Shown in pieces: positions 25,246-34,049 of a DNA stretch of 64,000 bases (positions are counted from its first letter, which is position 1; the number at the start of each line of letters is the position of its first letter). The stretch is taken from positions 7,068,001-7,132,000 of the forward strand of contig NZ_CP150145.1 of the NCBI RefSeq assembly GCF_037963835.1, given 5' to 3'. A model generated the notes under the pieces. The model ran no database searches. It saw nothing but the letters and a program-made list of their open reading frames with translations, and was not told where the DNA came from. The position numbers and the translations under genes are program-made. This stretch comes from Paenibacillus sp. FSL H8-0332 (GTDB lineage: Bacteria; Bacillota; Bacilli; Paenibacillales; Paenibacillaceae).

Positions 25246-25974
25246 ATGAATAAATCTAAGATCGTATTAATTACAGGTGGAAACAAAGGTATCGGTTTTG
25301 AGACAGCAAGACAATTGGGAAATATGGGGTATGAGATTTTAATAGGAGCAAGAAGCGAAAATAAAGGACATGAGGCCGTAACGTTATTGGAAAAGGAGAA
25401 AATTAAAGCTAAAACAGTGGTTCTTGATGTCACGAACCCCAGCTCCGTTCTCTCCGCAGCAGAATGGATTGAGCAAGAGTATGGATTGCTTGATATCTTG
25501 ATTAATAATGCAGGCGTGTTTTTCGAAGAAAACACCTCTCCAAGTGAATTGGAATTGTCTGTTCTCAAGAGTACCTATGAGACAAACGTTTTCGGTGTAT
25601 TTTCTGTCACTAAAGCAATGCTTCCATTGCTCAGAAATTCTTCTGCCGGAAGAATCGTTAATCTTTCCAGCGCATTAGGTTCCTTAACCTTGAATTCAGA
25701 CTCAACGTCGGAATTTTATAATGCGAATTCGCTCGCCTACAATAGTTCTAAAACGGCTGTAAATGCTTTTACCGTTTCCTTTGCTAAAGAATTAAGCGAT
25801 TCTCCTATTAAAATCAACTCCGTTTGCCCTGGATTTACAGCTACCGATTTAAATGGTAATAGTGGATATCGTTCAGTCGAACAAGCAGCTTCCATTGTAG
25901 TGGAGCTTGCCACAATACTTAGTGATGGTCCGACTGGTGGCTTTTTTGATGAGCGTGGAGTTGTGGCTTGGTAA
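25246..25974 (+). CDS. Classical SDR oxidoreductase
   Basis: A 242-residue short-chain dehydrogenase: cofactor motif T-G-G-N-K-G-I-G (about 8-15), N-N-A-G (about 88), the catalytic Ser in N-L-S-S-A and the YNSSK motif (Y-x-x-x-K, about 166-170), then P-G-F-T-A-T-D-L. It resembles plant carbonyl-reductase-like SDRs (YkvO/CBR1 type) that reduce ketones or quinones with NADPH. RBS TAGGGAGG lies nine bases before the ATG. An AraC regulator lies upstream. Confidence 0.9.
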   Translation: MNKSKIVLITGGNKGIGFETARQLGNMGYEILIGARSENKGHEAVTLLEKEKIKAKTVVLDVTNPSSVLSAAEWIEQEYGLLDILINNAGVFFEENTSPSELELSVLKSTYETNVFGVFSVTKAMLPLLRNSSAGRIVNLSSALGSLTLNSDSTSEFYNANSLAYNSSKTAVNAFTVSFAKELSDSPIKINSVCPGFTATDLNGNSGYRSVEQAASIVVELATILSDGPTGGFFDERGVVAW

Positions 25975-26116
25975 AACAGAAAGGAATAAGTTATGTAGAA
26001 ATCCATGATACCGTCAAGAAGTTTGTGTAAGTAGGAATTTGCATCGGGACGCTGAAGAAAAGGGTCTGCTGTTGCCTTCGCGAAGGGCGTAGCCCAAGCG
26101 AAGGCGCGGGAGGCTT

Positions 26117-26296
26117 TTAATTCTCTTCCCCTTTGCTATTTGGATAACGTTCCTCAAACAGCTCCGTCAACCGCTGCTTTACAAGCGGATCGCCGAAGCC
26201 TTTTATGATGCGATTCTCGAAGTTCTCACTTATGGTACGGTTGACCGCGATAGCTGAAGCGGCATGCTTTTGAAACTGCCGTAGAATTCTTAAGTG
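26117..26296 (-). pseudogene. C-terminal fragment of an unknown protein overlapping an att-like site
   Basis: An open frame without a start gives about 59 residues ending V-K-Q-R-L-T-E-L-F-E-E-R-Y-P-N. Its composition is protein-like. A second short C-terminal piece near 39650-39718, next to rlmH, ends L-E-K-R-V-A-T-F-K-E-R-F-P-S, which looks related. Both lie at module ends. The parent family is not recognised. The degenerate att-like sequence at 26227 lies inside this frame. Confidence 0.35.
26227..26243 (-). repeat. Degenerate rlmH 3'-end-like sequence
   Basis: cacttatggtacggttg matches the 17-bp core at 14 positions. It lies inside a coding remnant and could be chance, or an old decayed site. 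Confidence 0.35.
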
Positions 26297-26356
26297 TTAC
26301 AAACACCTTTTGTGGGCTCCCCTTTCGTGGGAGATTTGTTGTATAGTGTGTCCAAT

Positions 26357-26655
26357 TTATACTAATGAATGTGGTTCATAAAGTTCTTCTAACCTGGTAA
26401 TTTCTTCAGGTGTCAATTTAACCTACAACGCCAAATCGGCATCTTCGAGATGGCTGGTCTTGGTCGAACCGATAATTGGGGCGGTGATCCCTTCTTTTTG
26501 CAGCAACCATGCAAGAGCAACTTGTGTGCGTGGATCCTTGGTTAGCAGCAACTTCCGCAACTCTCTCTACTACTTTACGATCAGCCTCTTCCGTTTTAAT
26601 AAACAACGCTTTAGCTATCTGATCATTCTCGGATCGTGAGGTCTGTTCATTCCAA
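26357..26655 (-). pseudogene. Aldo/keto reductase, C-terminal remnant
   Basis: Reading the minus strand through two frames recovers the typical AKR end: E-A-D-R-K-V-V-E-R-V-A-E-V-A, then V-A-L-A-W-L-L-Q-K-E-G-I-T-A-P-I-I-G-S-T-K, then V-K-L-T-P-E-E-I-T-R-L-E-E-L-Y. There is one frameshift near 26540 and one in-frame TAG near 26430. The catalytic N-terminal two thirds are missing. The remnant is cut at about 26650 next to the group II intron fragment. Confidence 0.8.
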
Positions 26656-27330
26656 TCGAAAATGCCCCATCCGCCAGAATAGCGGAAGGGGCATTTTCTT
26701 TCTTACTGGGCAGAGTGAGAATTCTCCCCAGGCATCCTTGTCATATGTTTCCCCCTTAAAGGCATTCGTGTGGGTGCCCTTTAATTGTGGTTTGGCCATT
26801 TCTGCTATTCTTGCTAATTTTGTTTCCATTTTCCCCACCTCTGTGTGTGGCCAATGTGTCCTTACCAAGATTGATTAGGGTGTCGCCTGCCTTTCCTCCG
26901 CCCCCATTACAGGGGTTTCACAGGTCTTATGCGGCAATACGACTCCCTGAACGCCGTTTGGCATTCTTACGTGTTACGGCTTGTTTGCCATACTCCTGCA
27001 AAGGTTCCTAAAGAGTACTTCTCTCGCAGAAGAGCGCCAGGGTCTCCCGAGTTGCTGAGTAACCATGGGTATACATGCCTGGCTCTTCAACCCCGGGGTA
27101 GCTCCTCCATCCTCGCCTTTTCGGCTGGAGTCATGTTGTCTTCCGGGGAAATGAGCCCGTCGACCTTCCCGTTTGCTGCGTTTCGAGGCTCCATCACTTT
27201 CAGGCCTGCATCCTAACTGTCTACGCTTAAACGGCAGGGTTACCCTTGCCGCTCCAAGACTCGCTATTGGTGGCGTGGCTTTCGCCTTTCCAAGCAGGGG
27301 TTCCACCTGCTAAGTTACTCACCCTAGGCT
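26640..27330 (-). mobile_element. Group II intron, 5' part with start of its maturase
   Basis: On the minus strand a structured, GC-rich stretch (27330-26830) leads to an ATG at 26829 whose product begins M-E-T-K-L-A-R-I-A-E-M-A-K, the typical start of bacterial group II intron reverse transcriptases. After about 15 codons the homology stops. No RT motifs (YADD) and no domain V/VI are found, so the intron is a 5' fragment that cannot splice or move. Its 5' end abuts a broken transposase gene, which may have been its target. Identification rests on the maturase N-terminus and general structure. Confidence 0.6.
26764..26791 (+). repeat. 28-bp dispersed repeat, copy 2
   Basis: Exact copy of 19344-19371. 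It falls at the point where the maturase reading frame loses homology, so it may mark a recombination junction. Confidence 0.8.
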
Positions 27331-27344
27331 CGGTCGCTCCATTT

Positions 27345-27845
27345 CTGTACAGGATTTTTCCGCCCACATCCGCAAAGAAGACGTTCGCCTAGTGACCGTG
27401 AACGAATCTTCTTACTGGACGTATCTATACGAAGGCGCCCTAAACGATATAGAAAATGCCGCTGTTCTGCTGTGCTAGCCGGAGCAAGCGTTTGGCGTGC
27501 CCAAAGCGCTACGTGCTTTTTTATGCACCTATGTCTCCTTGGATACGGAAACGTTCTCAAAGTACTACAGCAAGCGTTGGCCGATTGAAATTTTTTTCGC
27601 CAGTCCAAGAATAGCCTAGGTTTCGACACGTACCAGGTACGCTCAGCAACCGCTTTTACCCGCCTGTGGACGCTACTGGCGTGGACACATTTGTACTGTA
27701 CCACCGGTTTGGGATAGCCTTGTCCATTTGGAGATGGATTACGTGCTGTTCGTAAGCAAGTCCAACTGGATCGGCTTCAGTTTGTCTACGATTGCGGTCA
27801 GAAAGGCATTCCGTTTCATGTTGTTTGTGAGCAGTTTAAATTGGC
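27345..27845 (+). pseudogene. DDE transposase (IS4-like), decayed
   Basis: Combined frames give V-T-V-N-E-S-S-Y-W-T-Y-L-Y-E-G-A, then Y-Y-S-K-R-W-P-I-E-I-F-F (the usual W-x-I-E catalytic Glu region), then S-K-N-S-L-G-F-D-T-Y-Q-V-R-S, and a C-terminal A-V-R-K-Q-V-Q-L-D. At least one stop (near 27478) and one frameshift (near 27602) interrupt it and the 5' half is gone. It is not the same element as the IS at 38372-39600. Confidence 0.75.
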
Positions 27846-28006
27846 CTAACTTCAATTGGGATTTTCTGTATCCTTTTTTGCTCATTTATAGATCTAAGGA
27901 TGTAGGGCTGGCGAAGGAAAGGCGGATGTGGGAAATCCACTTGCGTAGTTTGATGGGAGTTCTGGGGAGTAGTTCTTCATCTTACTTACTCTACTTGATA
28001 AAACAG

Positions 28007-28732
28007 TCAGAAGTGCAGTTCTTTAAATTTTTTGGAATATGAACGTCCAATGGGGAACTGAACTAGATTGGACATTATAACTCTATCAGAGGTAAAACTA
28101 TGCACATAATTCAGATTTACAATAACAGAACGATGAATTAGCAGGAATTGTGCGGGGTTGAGCTTCTCTGCATATCCTGATAGTGTACCTGATACTACAA
28201 TCGGATCATTTTTCTGAACTAAGGAGATTTCAACTTTGTTCTGGCATAATTCATGCTTGATTTTGACTAAGGAGACAATATCTGAAGTTCTAAGAATGAG
28301 CTGTTCATTATTTACTTTAACGGAGAGAAAATGATGGACTAATGAGAGAAGATAGTGACACAACAATAGTAACTTTTCCTGAAACAAATCATATACTATA
28401 GGTTTTAAGATGTATTGAAAAGCTTGAACATCAAAACAGTTCAACATATATTTTTGGTCGTGAGCAATAAAAATAATTTGCACATTGTGATCAGGAAATG
28501 AACGTATCTCGCGTGCGGTTTCTAATCCATCCATACCAGAAAGTTCAATCTCAATAAAAATAGCATGGAATAAATAATTACTGTTCTTACAGTAGTGGTT
28601 AAGCAATTCTTCCCCCGAGAAAAAATAATCTATACTAAATAAGAATCGACTTGTTACAGAGAACCTCAAAAAGAAGAATTTTAAAAGATCATGAGTTTCT
28701 TTATTTTTATCACAAATCGCTATGTTAAACAA
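28007..28732 (-). CDS. LytTR response-regulator-like protein lacking the phosphoacceptor Asp
   Basis: A 241-residue AgrA/LytR-type protein. A receiver domain (1-120) precedes a LytTR DNA-binding domain (about 140-240, ending in F-P-I-G-R-S-Y-S-K-K-F-K). The receiver keeps D8, the F-x-A-H segment and the Lys of L-K-P, but the expected phosphorylated Asp before I-x-L-x-G-M-D-G is Glu 61 (F-I-E-I-E-L-S-G). Glu can mimic phosphorylation, so the protein may be always active. No histidine kinase is nearby. It is divergent from the RiPP operon and probably regulates it. Confidence 0.8.
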   Translation of the reverse strand: MFNIAICDKNKETHDLLKFFFLRFSVTSRFLFSIDYFFSGEELLNHYCKNSNYLFHAIFIEIELSGMDGLETAREIRSFPDHNVQIIFIAHDQKYMLNCFDVQAFQYILKPIVYDLFQEKLLLLCHYLLSLVHHFLSVKVNNEQLILRTSDIVSLVKIKHELCQNKVEISLVQKNDPIVVSGTLSGYAEKLNPAQFLLIHRSVIVNLNYVHSFTSDRVIMSNLVQFPIGRSYSKKFKELHF

Positions 28733-29004
28733 TCGTTCTCACACTCCAGGGAAAAATGTATTTAACTAACATAATAAAGTATATAGTGGGACTTTACGAC
28801 ATTATTTATTTAAAAAAAGACAATTTTATGTAATATTATTCATTATTTACGTTAACATAGGAAATAACGACTCTCACATATGGATTCAATTTAATATATA
28901 AATTGCATGTTATATTGAGTTTGTAGCTCAGTACTATGCTGAAGTTTGTGAATTAAATAACAAGTTGTTCTTAAGTCACATAGAGTTCAGAAAGGAGCAG
29001 TAAG
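28733..29004. promoter_or_regulatory. Divergent control region of the RiPP locus
   Basis: A 270-bp, very AT-rich region between the LytTR gene and the maturase gene. It holds tttacgttaac and similar half-sites that could suit a LytTR protein, but I could not define a clear pair of direct repeats or one clear promoter. The maturase ribosome site is AGAAAGGAG. Confidence 0.4.
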
Positions 29005-30549
29005 ATGAGTGTACTGCAACAGCACGTTGAAATAGAAAGATTGTTGACATTGAAAAGCGACCATGAGCTGAAACGAATGGGGAAGATGTTTGCAACAAAT
29101 AATAATAAATACTTCTATGATACCGGCACGGGGAAAGTGCTTCTTTTAGACCAAGATTCTTATGAAATTATGGATGCTTTGTTTAACCGGTCTGAAATTA
29201 AAAGTATTGATGATCTGAAGGAAGTACTGAATGGCCGGGCCATTGAAAAATTTGGGCTTGCTGTCGCTGAGGAAAAGCTTTTTCGCGCTTTTAAGCCGGA
29301 CAAGCTGTATACTCTTGGGCATTATGAAGATTTGGAGCGCCAGGTGAATAGCGAGTTCAGACAGTTGATTCTGGAACTTACAGGTCGATGTAATTTGCGA
29401 TGTGGATACTGTATATACAACGAAGATTGTGATTTAAACCGGAATTTCAATGATGATGATATGACGATTGAAGTAGCGAAAGCAGCAATCGATTATACCG
29501 CCCAGCACACAAAAGAAAAAGCTGCGGTAACTTTTTACGGAGGAGAGCCTTTATTAAGATTTGATTTGTTAAAATGGTCTATTGAATACTCTCTTGATAT
29601 TATGAGCGGAAAAGCCCTCTCCTTTTCCCTAACGACTAATTTAACACTTGTCACTAAAGATATTGCCGAGTATTTGGCCGCAGTGCCTAATTTGAGTGTT
29701 GTGTGCAGCCTCGATGGACCAGAATATGTACAGAATTCTTATAGAAAGTACAGTAATGGATATGGCAGCTTTTCAAAAGCTATTCGCGGTTTAGAGCTAT
29801 TATGCGAAGCATTCAAAAACAGCAGGAACGTATTGTCCATAAATGCTGTATTTGCTCCCCCCTACTCTCAGCAAAAATTAGATGATATCAATTCTTTTTT
29901 TCAGAAATTAACCTTCTTACCTAAAGGGATAGATATAAATATTACGTATGCCGCTAAAGGTAGTATACCCGATACTAAATTAAGTATAGAAGAAGTACCT
30001 AAAGATGAGCAAAATATGATCAATCCTTTGTGGGATTGGATGACTGACCAAATAAAGCAGCATCCTTCTATTCGGGAGGAAGAAAATACAATTTATGCGG
30101 CCTTGGTGGAAAAAATTCTAATAGATGTCGAGAACCGGTTTGTCGCAGACGAACCTTCTGAATTTTATCCATTCAATGGATGTTGTGTCCCTGGGGCACG
30201 AAGGCTTTATGTAAATACTAAGGGTGATTTATATATTTGTGAGCGTGTCGGCAATTCTCCCTCTATTGGTAATATTTTTGACGGTATCGACTTTGGTCGT
30301 ATCCACAATTTTTATGTCGAGGATTACTCTAGAGGAACGATTGAGAATTGCAAAAATTGCTGGGCGATACGATTATGTTCCACATGCTACATTGACAGTT
30401 ATACAGAATCGGGTTTTCACCGAGAGAACAAAAGAAAGCAGTGTAGTTCTCAAAAGAAATCTATTCTTGAAGATCTCGTTTTTTATCATGCTGTACGTGA
30501 AACATCTCCCGAAAAACTGGAGTTCTTAAAGAATGCCCGAGTATTCTAA
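29005..30549 (+). CDS. Radical SAM/SPASM peptide maturase of a Cys-rich RiPP (CcpM-like)
   Basis: A 514-residue protein. The N-terminal 120 residues are a likely leader-peptide recognition region. The radical SAM cluster is C129-x3-C133-x2-C136 (G-R-C-N-L-R-C-G-Y-C), followed by Y-G-G-E-P-L. The C-terminal SPASM region has many Cys (G-C-C-V-P-G, Y-I-C-E-R, N-C-K-N-C, L-C-S-T-C, Q-C-S-S) for auxiliary 4Fe-4S clusters. Such enzymes form thioether bonds between Cys sulfur and backbone or side-chain carbons. The F-N-G-C-C-V-P-G-A-R-R-L region resembles maturases of clostridial Cys-rich peptides. The precursor gene follows at once. Confidence 0.9.
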   Translation: MSVLQQHVEIERLLTLKSDHELKRMGKMFATNNNKYFYDTGTGKVLLLDQDSYEIMDALFNRSEIKSIDDLKEVLNGRAIEKFGLAVAEEKLFRAFKPDKLYTLGHYEDLERQVNSEFRQLILELTGRCNLRCGYCIYNEDCDLNRNFNDDDMTIEVAKAAIDYTAQHTKEKAAVTFYGGEPLLRFDLLKWSIEYSLDIMSGKALSFSLTTNLTLVTKDIAEYLAAVPNLSVVCSLDGPEYVQNSYRKYSNGYGSFSKAIRGLELLCEAFKNSRNVLSINAVFAPPYSQQKLDDINSFFQKLTFLPKGIDINITYAAKGSIPDTKLSIEEVPKDEQNMINPLWDWMTDQIKQHPSIREEENTIYAALVEKILIDVENRFVADEPSEFYPFNGCCVPGARRLYVNTKGDLYICERVGNSPSIGNIFDGIDFGRIHNFYVEDYSRGTIENCKNCWAIRLCSTCYIDSYTESGFHRENKRKQCSSQKKSILEDLVFYHAVRETSPEKLEFLKNARVF

Positions 30550-30620
30550 TGATATTTTTCTTTCCTCTATATTATAGGAGAGTCTAATATATAGAACTCT
30601 AAGGGAGGAGGTGTAAAACC

Positions 30621-30824
30621 ATGGAAGTTGTAAATCCATTGTTTCGTAAGCAAGATAATGCAGTAACAGCAGCACATGCTTGTAATTGTATTTGTAATGA
30701 AGCATCAGAAAATCATAGCAGCGGTTCTTGGAGAGGTTGGGTATGGGGCGGCGGTCCTTGTGGTTGTGCATGCAATAGCACTGAAACTAATAGCAATTCT
30801 AATTACGATAAAGCAAATGGCTAA
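30621..30824 (+). CDS. RiPP precursor peptide with two Cys-x-Cys-x-Cys triads
   Basis: A 67-residue peptide with a strong ribosome site (GGGAGGAGGTG). The leader is about residues 1-20 (M-E-V-V-N-P-L-F-R-K-Q...A-A-H-A). The core has C21, C23, C25 followed by an Asn/Ser/Glu/His segment, a Trp/Gly hinge (W-R-G-W-V-W-G-G-G-P), then C47, C49, C51 followed by an Asn/Ser/Thr-rich tail. Three donor Cys before an acceptor-rich stretch, twice, is the layout of double-hairpin sactipeptides such as ruminococcin C, but with six rather than four Cys. It lies between the maturase and the M16 peptidase. Antibacterial activity is inferred only. Confidence 0.9.
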   Translation: MEVVNPLFRKQDNAVTAAHACNCICNEASENHSSGSWRGWVWGGGPCGCACNSTETNSNSNYDKANG

Positions 30825-30907
30825 TACTAATGCAAATGATGAAGAGGCGATCTGGAGAGATTCAGATTGCCTCTTAGTACTGTGATTCTACAAGTGGAGG
30901 ATTTAGT

Positions 30908-32146
30908 ATGAATGATACAATTACTTTTTTTCAACAACCTGGGGTGTACATTGTGGAAGGGAATTATCCAAGGACTTATGCCTCTATCTGTATTAAAGCT
31001 GGTTGTGAGATTGAAACTGCGGGATTCAATGGGATGGCCCATTTAGTTGAACATATCTCCTTGTCATACCGACTTCATCAAGCCAACATTGCTGAAAGAA
31101 ACGATAAGTATATTAAAGCAGGTTTTCAATTTTCGGGATACACTAACTATGGGCAAACGGTGCTGCACATTTCTTTTCCCACTTCATCAATCAATGTTAT
31201 GAAATTCTCTGAAATCCTGAGAGGGATCTTCAGTAGATCAGTTCTAGAAGAAGATGTGTTTGAGATTGCAAGATCTGAAATTCTTGATGAATGCCGTAAT
31301 ATGAAAAGTCATTGGGATTGGCAGAAGAAAATAATTTACTTTATTACAGATAACCTGGTAAATGTACTGCCTGTTGGAAATATAAAAGATATTGAAGGAT
31401 TTAAAATTGAGGATGCGGTGTCTTTTATGCATTCATTTTATACCAAGGACAATTGCGCGCTAATTATTCAAAGTGGTTTGGACATTGGTGAAATTACGCG
31501 TTTAATACTCCCTGTTATGAATAATTTAGTATATTCAGAACATCTTCCCCCTATTAGATCAGTACTTGAAGTTGTGAAAAATGAAAATGTCCGTACACTT
31601 CTCCTTAAAAACTCAAATGACTTCACCTTAGTAGAATTTTTTATCCAAAGAACGTATGAAACACTAGACCTACCAAAAAAAATAATAAGGATGCTATTTG
31701 AAATCATTAGCAAAATTAAAATTGATAGTTACATTTTTGATTCTGGTTATAATAGTCTATTTATAGAAAACTTGGTGTCTGACAAACATATTACAGAATT
31801 CTTCTATTTCACGGTATTTACCTTTAAATTTTCGAATGAAGTGGACAATGTTTCGCGATTTGCTGAAGAGACAATACAATTTTTAAAGTATTATGAGTTT
31901 TCAGAAGCTGAGTTCCGGCAGGCCAAGCAGCTTCTGAAGGATTTCACTAGTGAACCGGATACATCAGATCACGATGATATTTTTGAAAATTTATCAGCAA
32001 ACTTTTTCTACGATGAGCCTGTTCATATTACGCGTCAGCATTATCGACAAATTAGAACAATCTTAAGCCGAATTAAACCTGATGATGTTAGAGCGTATAG
32101 CCGCTGGGTGTTCACTGGGCCGTGTAAAATTGTCATTTCGTCATGA
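30908..32146 (+). CDS. M16-family metallopeptidase, probable leader protease
   Basis: A 412-residue protein with the inverted zinc motif H45-L-V-E48-H49 and a second Glu-rich helix (I-A-R-S-E-I-L-D-E, about 115-124) that supplies the third ligand. The N-terminal half fits one active M16 subunit. The C-terminal half is the inactive-type domain. M16 proteins serve in RiPP and PQQ pathways (AlbE/AlbF for subtilosin, PqqF). Position directly after the precursor suggests that it removes the leader. No second M16 subunit is present, so it probably works as a homodimer or self-contained clamp. RBS GTGGAGG. Confidence 0.8.
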   Translation: MNDTITFFQQPGVYIVEGNYPRTYASICIKAGCEIETAGFNGMAHLVEHISLSYRLHQANIAERNDKYIKAGFQFSGYTNYGQTVLHISFPTSSINVMKFSEILRGIFSRSVLEEDVFEIARSEILDECRNMKSHWDWQKKIIYFITDNLVNVLPVGNIKDIEGFKIEDAVSFMHSFYTKDNCALIIQSGLDIGEITRLILPVMNNLVYSEHLPPIRSVLEVVKNENVRTLLLKNSNDFTLVEFFIQRTYETLDLPKKIIRMLFEIISKIKIDSYIFDSGYNSLFIENLVSDKHITEFFYFTVFTFKFSNEVDNVSRFAEETIQFLKYYEFSEAEFRQAKQLLKDFTSEPDTSDHDDIFENLSANFFYDEPVHITRQHYRQIRTILSRIKPDDVRAYSRWVFTGPCKIVISS

Positions 32147-32180
32147 TTAGCAAACTTACTCCTTTTAGGGAGGAGATACA

Positions 32181-33968
32181 ATGAAAAAAATAAAAACTGT
32201 CTGCCGAATTTTTATGAAAACAATCGCGTTGCTTTGGAAAGCAAGCCCTGCAAGTTTTACCCTGATTTTACTCATTGATTTTAGCTCAGGATTGATCATT
32301 CCTTCTAAATTATGGGTTTGGAAGGAGGTTATTGATCAAATTGCAAATGTAATCACTCAAAAGAGAAGTTCCTTGGGAGACATATATATTTGGTTGTTTG
32401 TTCATTTTTTATTAACGTTGTCGGGTTCCCTTTTGAGAAACATTTCCACTTATATGCAAAATATATATTCGGCGATTTTGAATAAAACACTTACTAGTGA
32501 AATTCTGCATAAAATTCCATTAATGAATATGGATCAATTTGATAATTCAGATACTTACAATCGAATTCAAAAGGCCAATGATGAATCTTTGACTAGAAGT
32601 ATAAGTATCCTGCAAACATTGGTAGGCTTTATTCAGAATTCAACTAGCTTGCTAGGGATTGTGGGGATTTTACTCTACTTCAGCAAATCAGTTGTTTTTC
32701 TTTGCATCATTTCAGCGGTTCCAATGTTTTATATTAGCATAAAAATCCTGAATAAGTGGTTCGATGTGTTTAACAGACGATTTGAGCGAAACCGTTTTGC
32801 CAAACACCTAAAATCTATCTCTATCAAAAATCAGAATGTGAAAGAGTTGAAAATATATAAATCCTATGCTTATTTGACAAGTGTTATCTTGGGAACATTG
32901 AACGAATATTTAATCGAAGATAAAAAGATCCGAAAACGTTTCTTATTTGAAACTTCGTTAGTTGAGAGTCTTGACCAAATGATTTTTTACTTCATAAAGA
33001 TACTAGTCATTCTACTTTCAATTCAAAATAAACTTACCATAGGAACTATAACTATGTATGTTACTGCTGTGGATAATCTGAAAAATTCTGTATCAAATAT
33101 CTTATCCTTGTTATCTACTGCCTATGAAGATAGTTTATATATGCAAAGTATTTTTGAACTGTTGGAGACATCAACCGAGGAGGAACAATCTGACCGGGAG
33201 TTCCCTATTGACTTTCAGATAATAGAGTTTAAAGATGTATCCTTCATTTACCCTAACACCCAACAATACGTCCTCAAGAATATCAACCTTAGATTGGAAG
33301 CAAATCAAACGTATGTCCTTGTTGGCTTGAATGGTTCAGGTAAGACAACCTTGATCAAGCTGTTGCTAAACTTGTATACGCCCACAGAAGGAGAGATTCT
33401 AATTGACGGGGTCAACATTAACACCCTCAACCAAGAATCGTATTACAAGCATGTTTCTGCAGTTTTTCAAGATTTCATTCAGTATCCTTTTGACATAAAA
33501 ACGAATATCGGTTTAGGTAACCCGGAACATATTGATGATATCGAACGGATTATTGATGCTGCCAGATCTTCGGGTGCAGATTCTTTTATTTCAAGACTTC
33601 CAGAGCAGTACTCAACCAAGCTGCAAAAAGAATGGTCCGGCAGTATAGATTTATCTTTAGGACAATGGCAAAAGTTGGCAATAACACGTGCTATGATGAA
33701 GTCATCCGAAATTTTGATTCTTGATGAGCCGTCGGCCTCCCTGGATGTGGTTGCAGAGCATGAGATTTATGAACGTTTTCAGGAAATGAGAATGAGCAAG
33801 TTATGCTTGATGGTCACTCATCGTTTTGTGAACACTGCTATGGCTGATGGGATTATAGTGTTGCAGTCGGGAGAAGTAGTTGAGAAAGGGAATCACACTG
33901 AACTATTAGGACTCAACGGAGTATACGCACAGTTGTATCAGATGCAAGCGGAATCATATGCCGTTTGA
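32181..33968 (+). CDS. ABC exporter (fused permease and ATPase) of the RiPP locus
   Basis: A 595-residue half-transporter. Six membrane helices fill about 20-320. The ATPase carries Walker A G-L-N-G-S-G-K-T-T (about 382-390), signature L-S-L-G-Q-W-Q-K and Walker B I-L-I-L-D-E-P. The signature has S-L-G-Q instead of the canonical S-G-G-Q. No C39 peptidase domain is fused, which agrees with a separate M16 protease. It probably dimerises and exports the mature peptide. RBS GGGAGGAG. Confidence 0.9.
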   Translation: MKKIKTVCRIFMKTIALLWKASPASFTLILLIDFSSGLIIPSKLWVWKEVIDQIANVITQKRSSLGDIYIWLFVHFLLTLSGSLLRNISTYMQNIYSAILNKTLTSEILHKIPLMNMDQFDNSDTYNRIQKANDESLTRSISILQTLVGFIQNSTSLLGIVGILLYFSKSVVFLCIISAVPMFYISIKILNKWFDVFNRRFERNRFAKHLKSISIKNQNVKELKIYKSYAYLTSVILGTLNEYLIEDKKIRKRFLFETSLVESLDQMIFYFIKILVILLSIQNKLTIGTITMYVTAVDNLKNSVSNILSLLSTAYEDSLYMQSIFELLETSTEEEQSDREFPIDFQIIEFKDVSFIYPNTQQYVLKNINLRLEANQTYVLVGLNGSGKTTLIKLLLNLYTPTEGEILIDGVNINTLNQESYYKHVSAVFQDFIQYPFDIKTNIGLGNPEHIDDIERIIDAARSSGADSFISRLPEQYSTKLQKEWSGSIDLSLGQWQKLAITRAMMKSSEILILDEPSASLDVVAEHEIYERFQEMRMSKLCLMVTHRFVNTAMADGIIVLQSGEVVEKGNHTELLGLNGVYAQLYQMQAESYAV

Positions 33969-34049
33969 TTTGTTCACACAATATACACATGATTTCTTCT
34001 CTTTTTTATCCGGCTGAAGAGTTATACATAGTAGGAAGGAGGGGAAGGG

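Noticed and set aside
26227..26243. Group II intron domain V ending in ...acggttc
   Set aside because: The surrounding bases do not form the 34-base domain V hairpin; the match is to the rlmH-type core, and a weak one.
26974..27306. 110-codon minus-strand ORF
   Set aside because: It lies in the structured part of the group II intron fragment, before the maturase start.
27728..28042. 104-codon plus-strand ORF
   Set aside because: Off-frame reading of the transposase remnant running into the LytTR gene's 3' end.
28733..29004. Defined AgrA-type direct repeats for the LytTR protein
   Set aside because: Only single half-sites resembling the consensus were seen, not a pair at fixed spacing.
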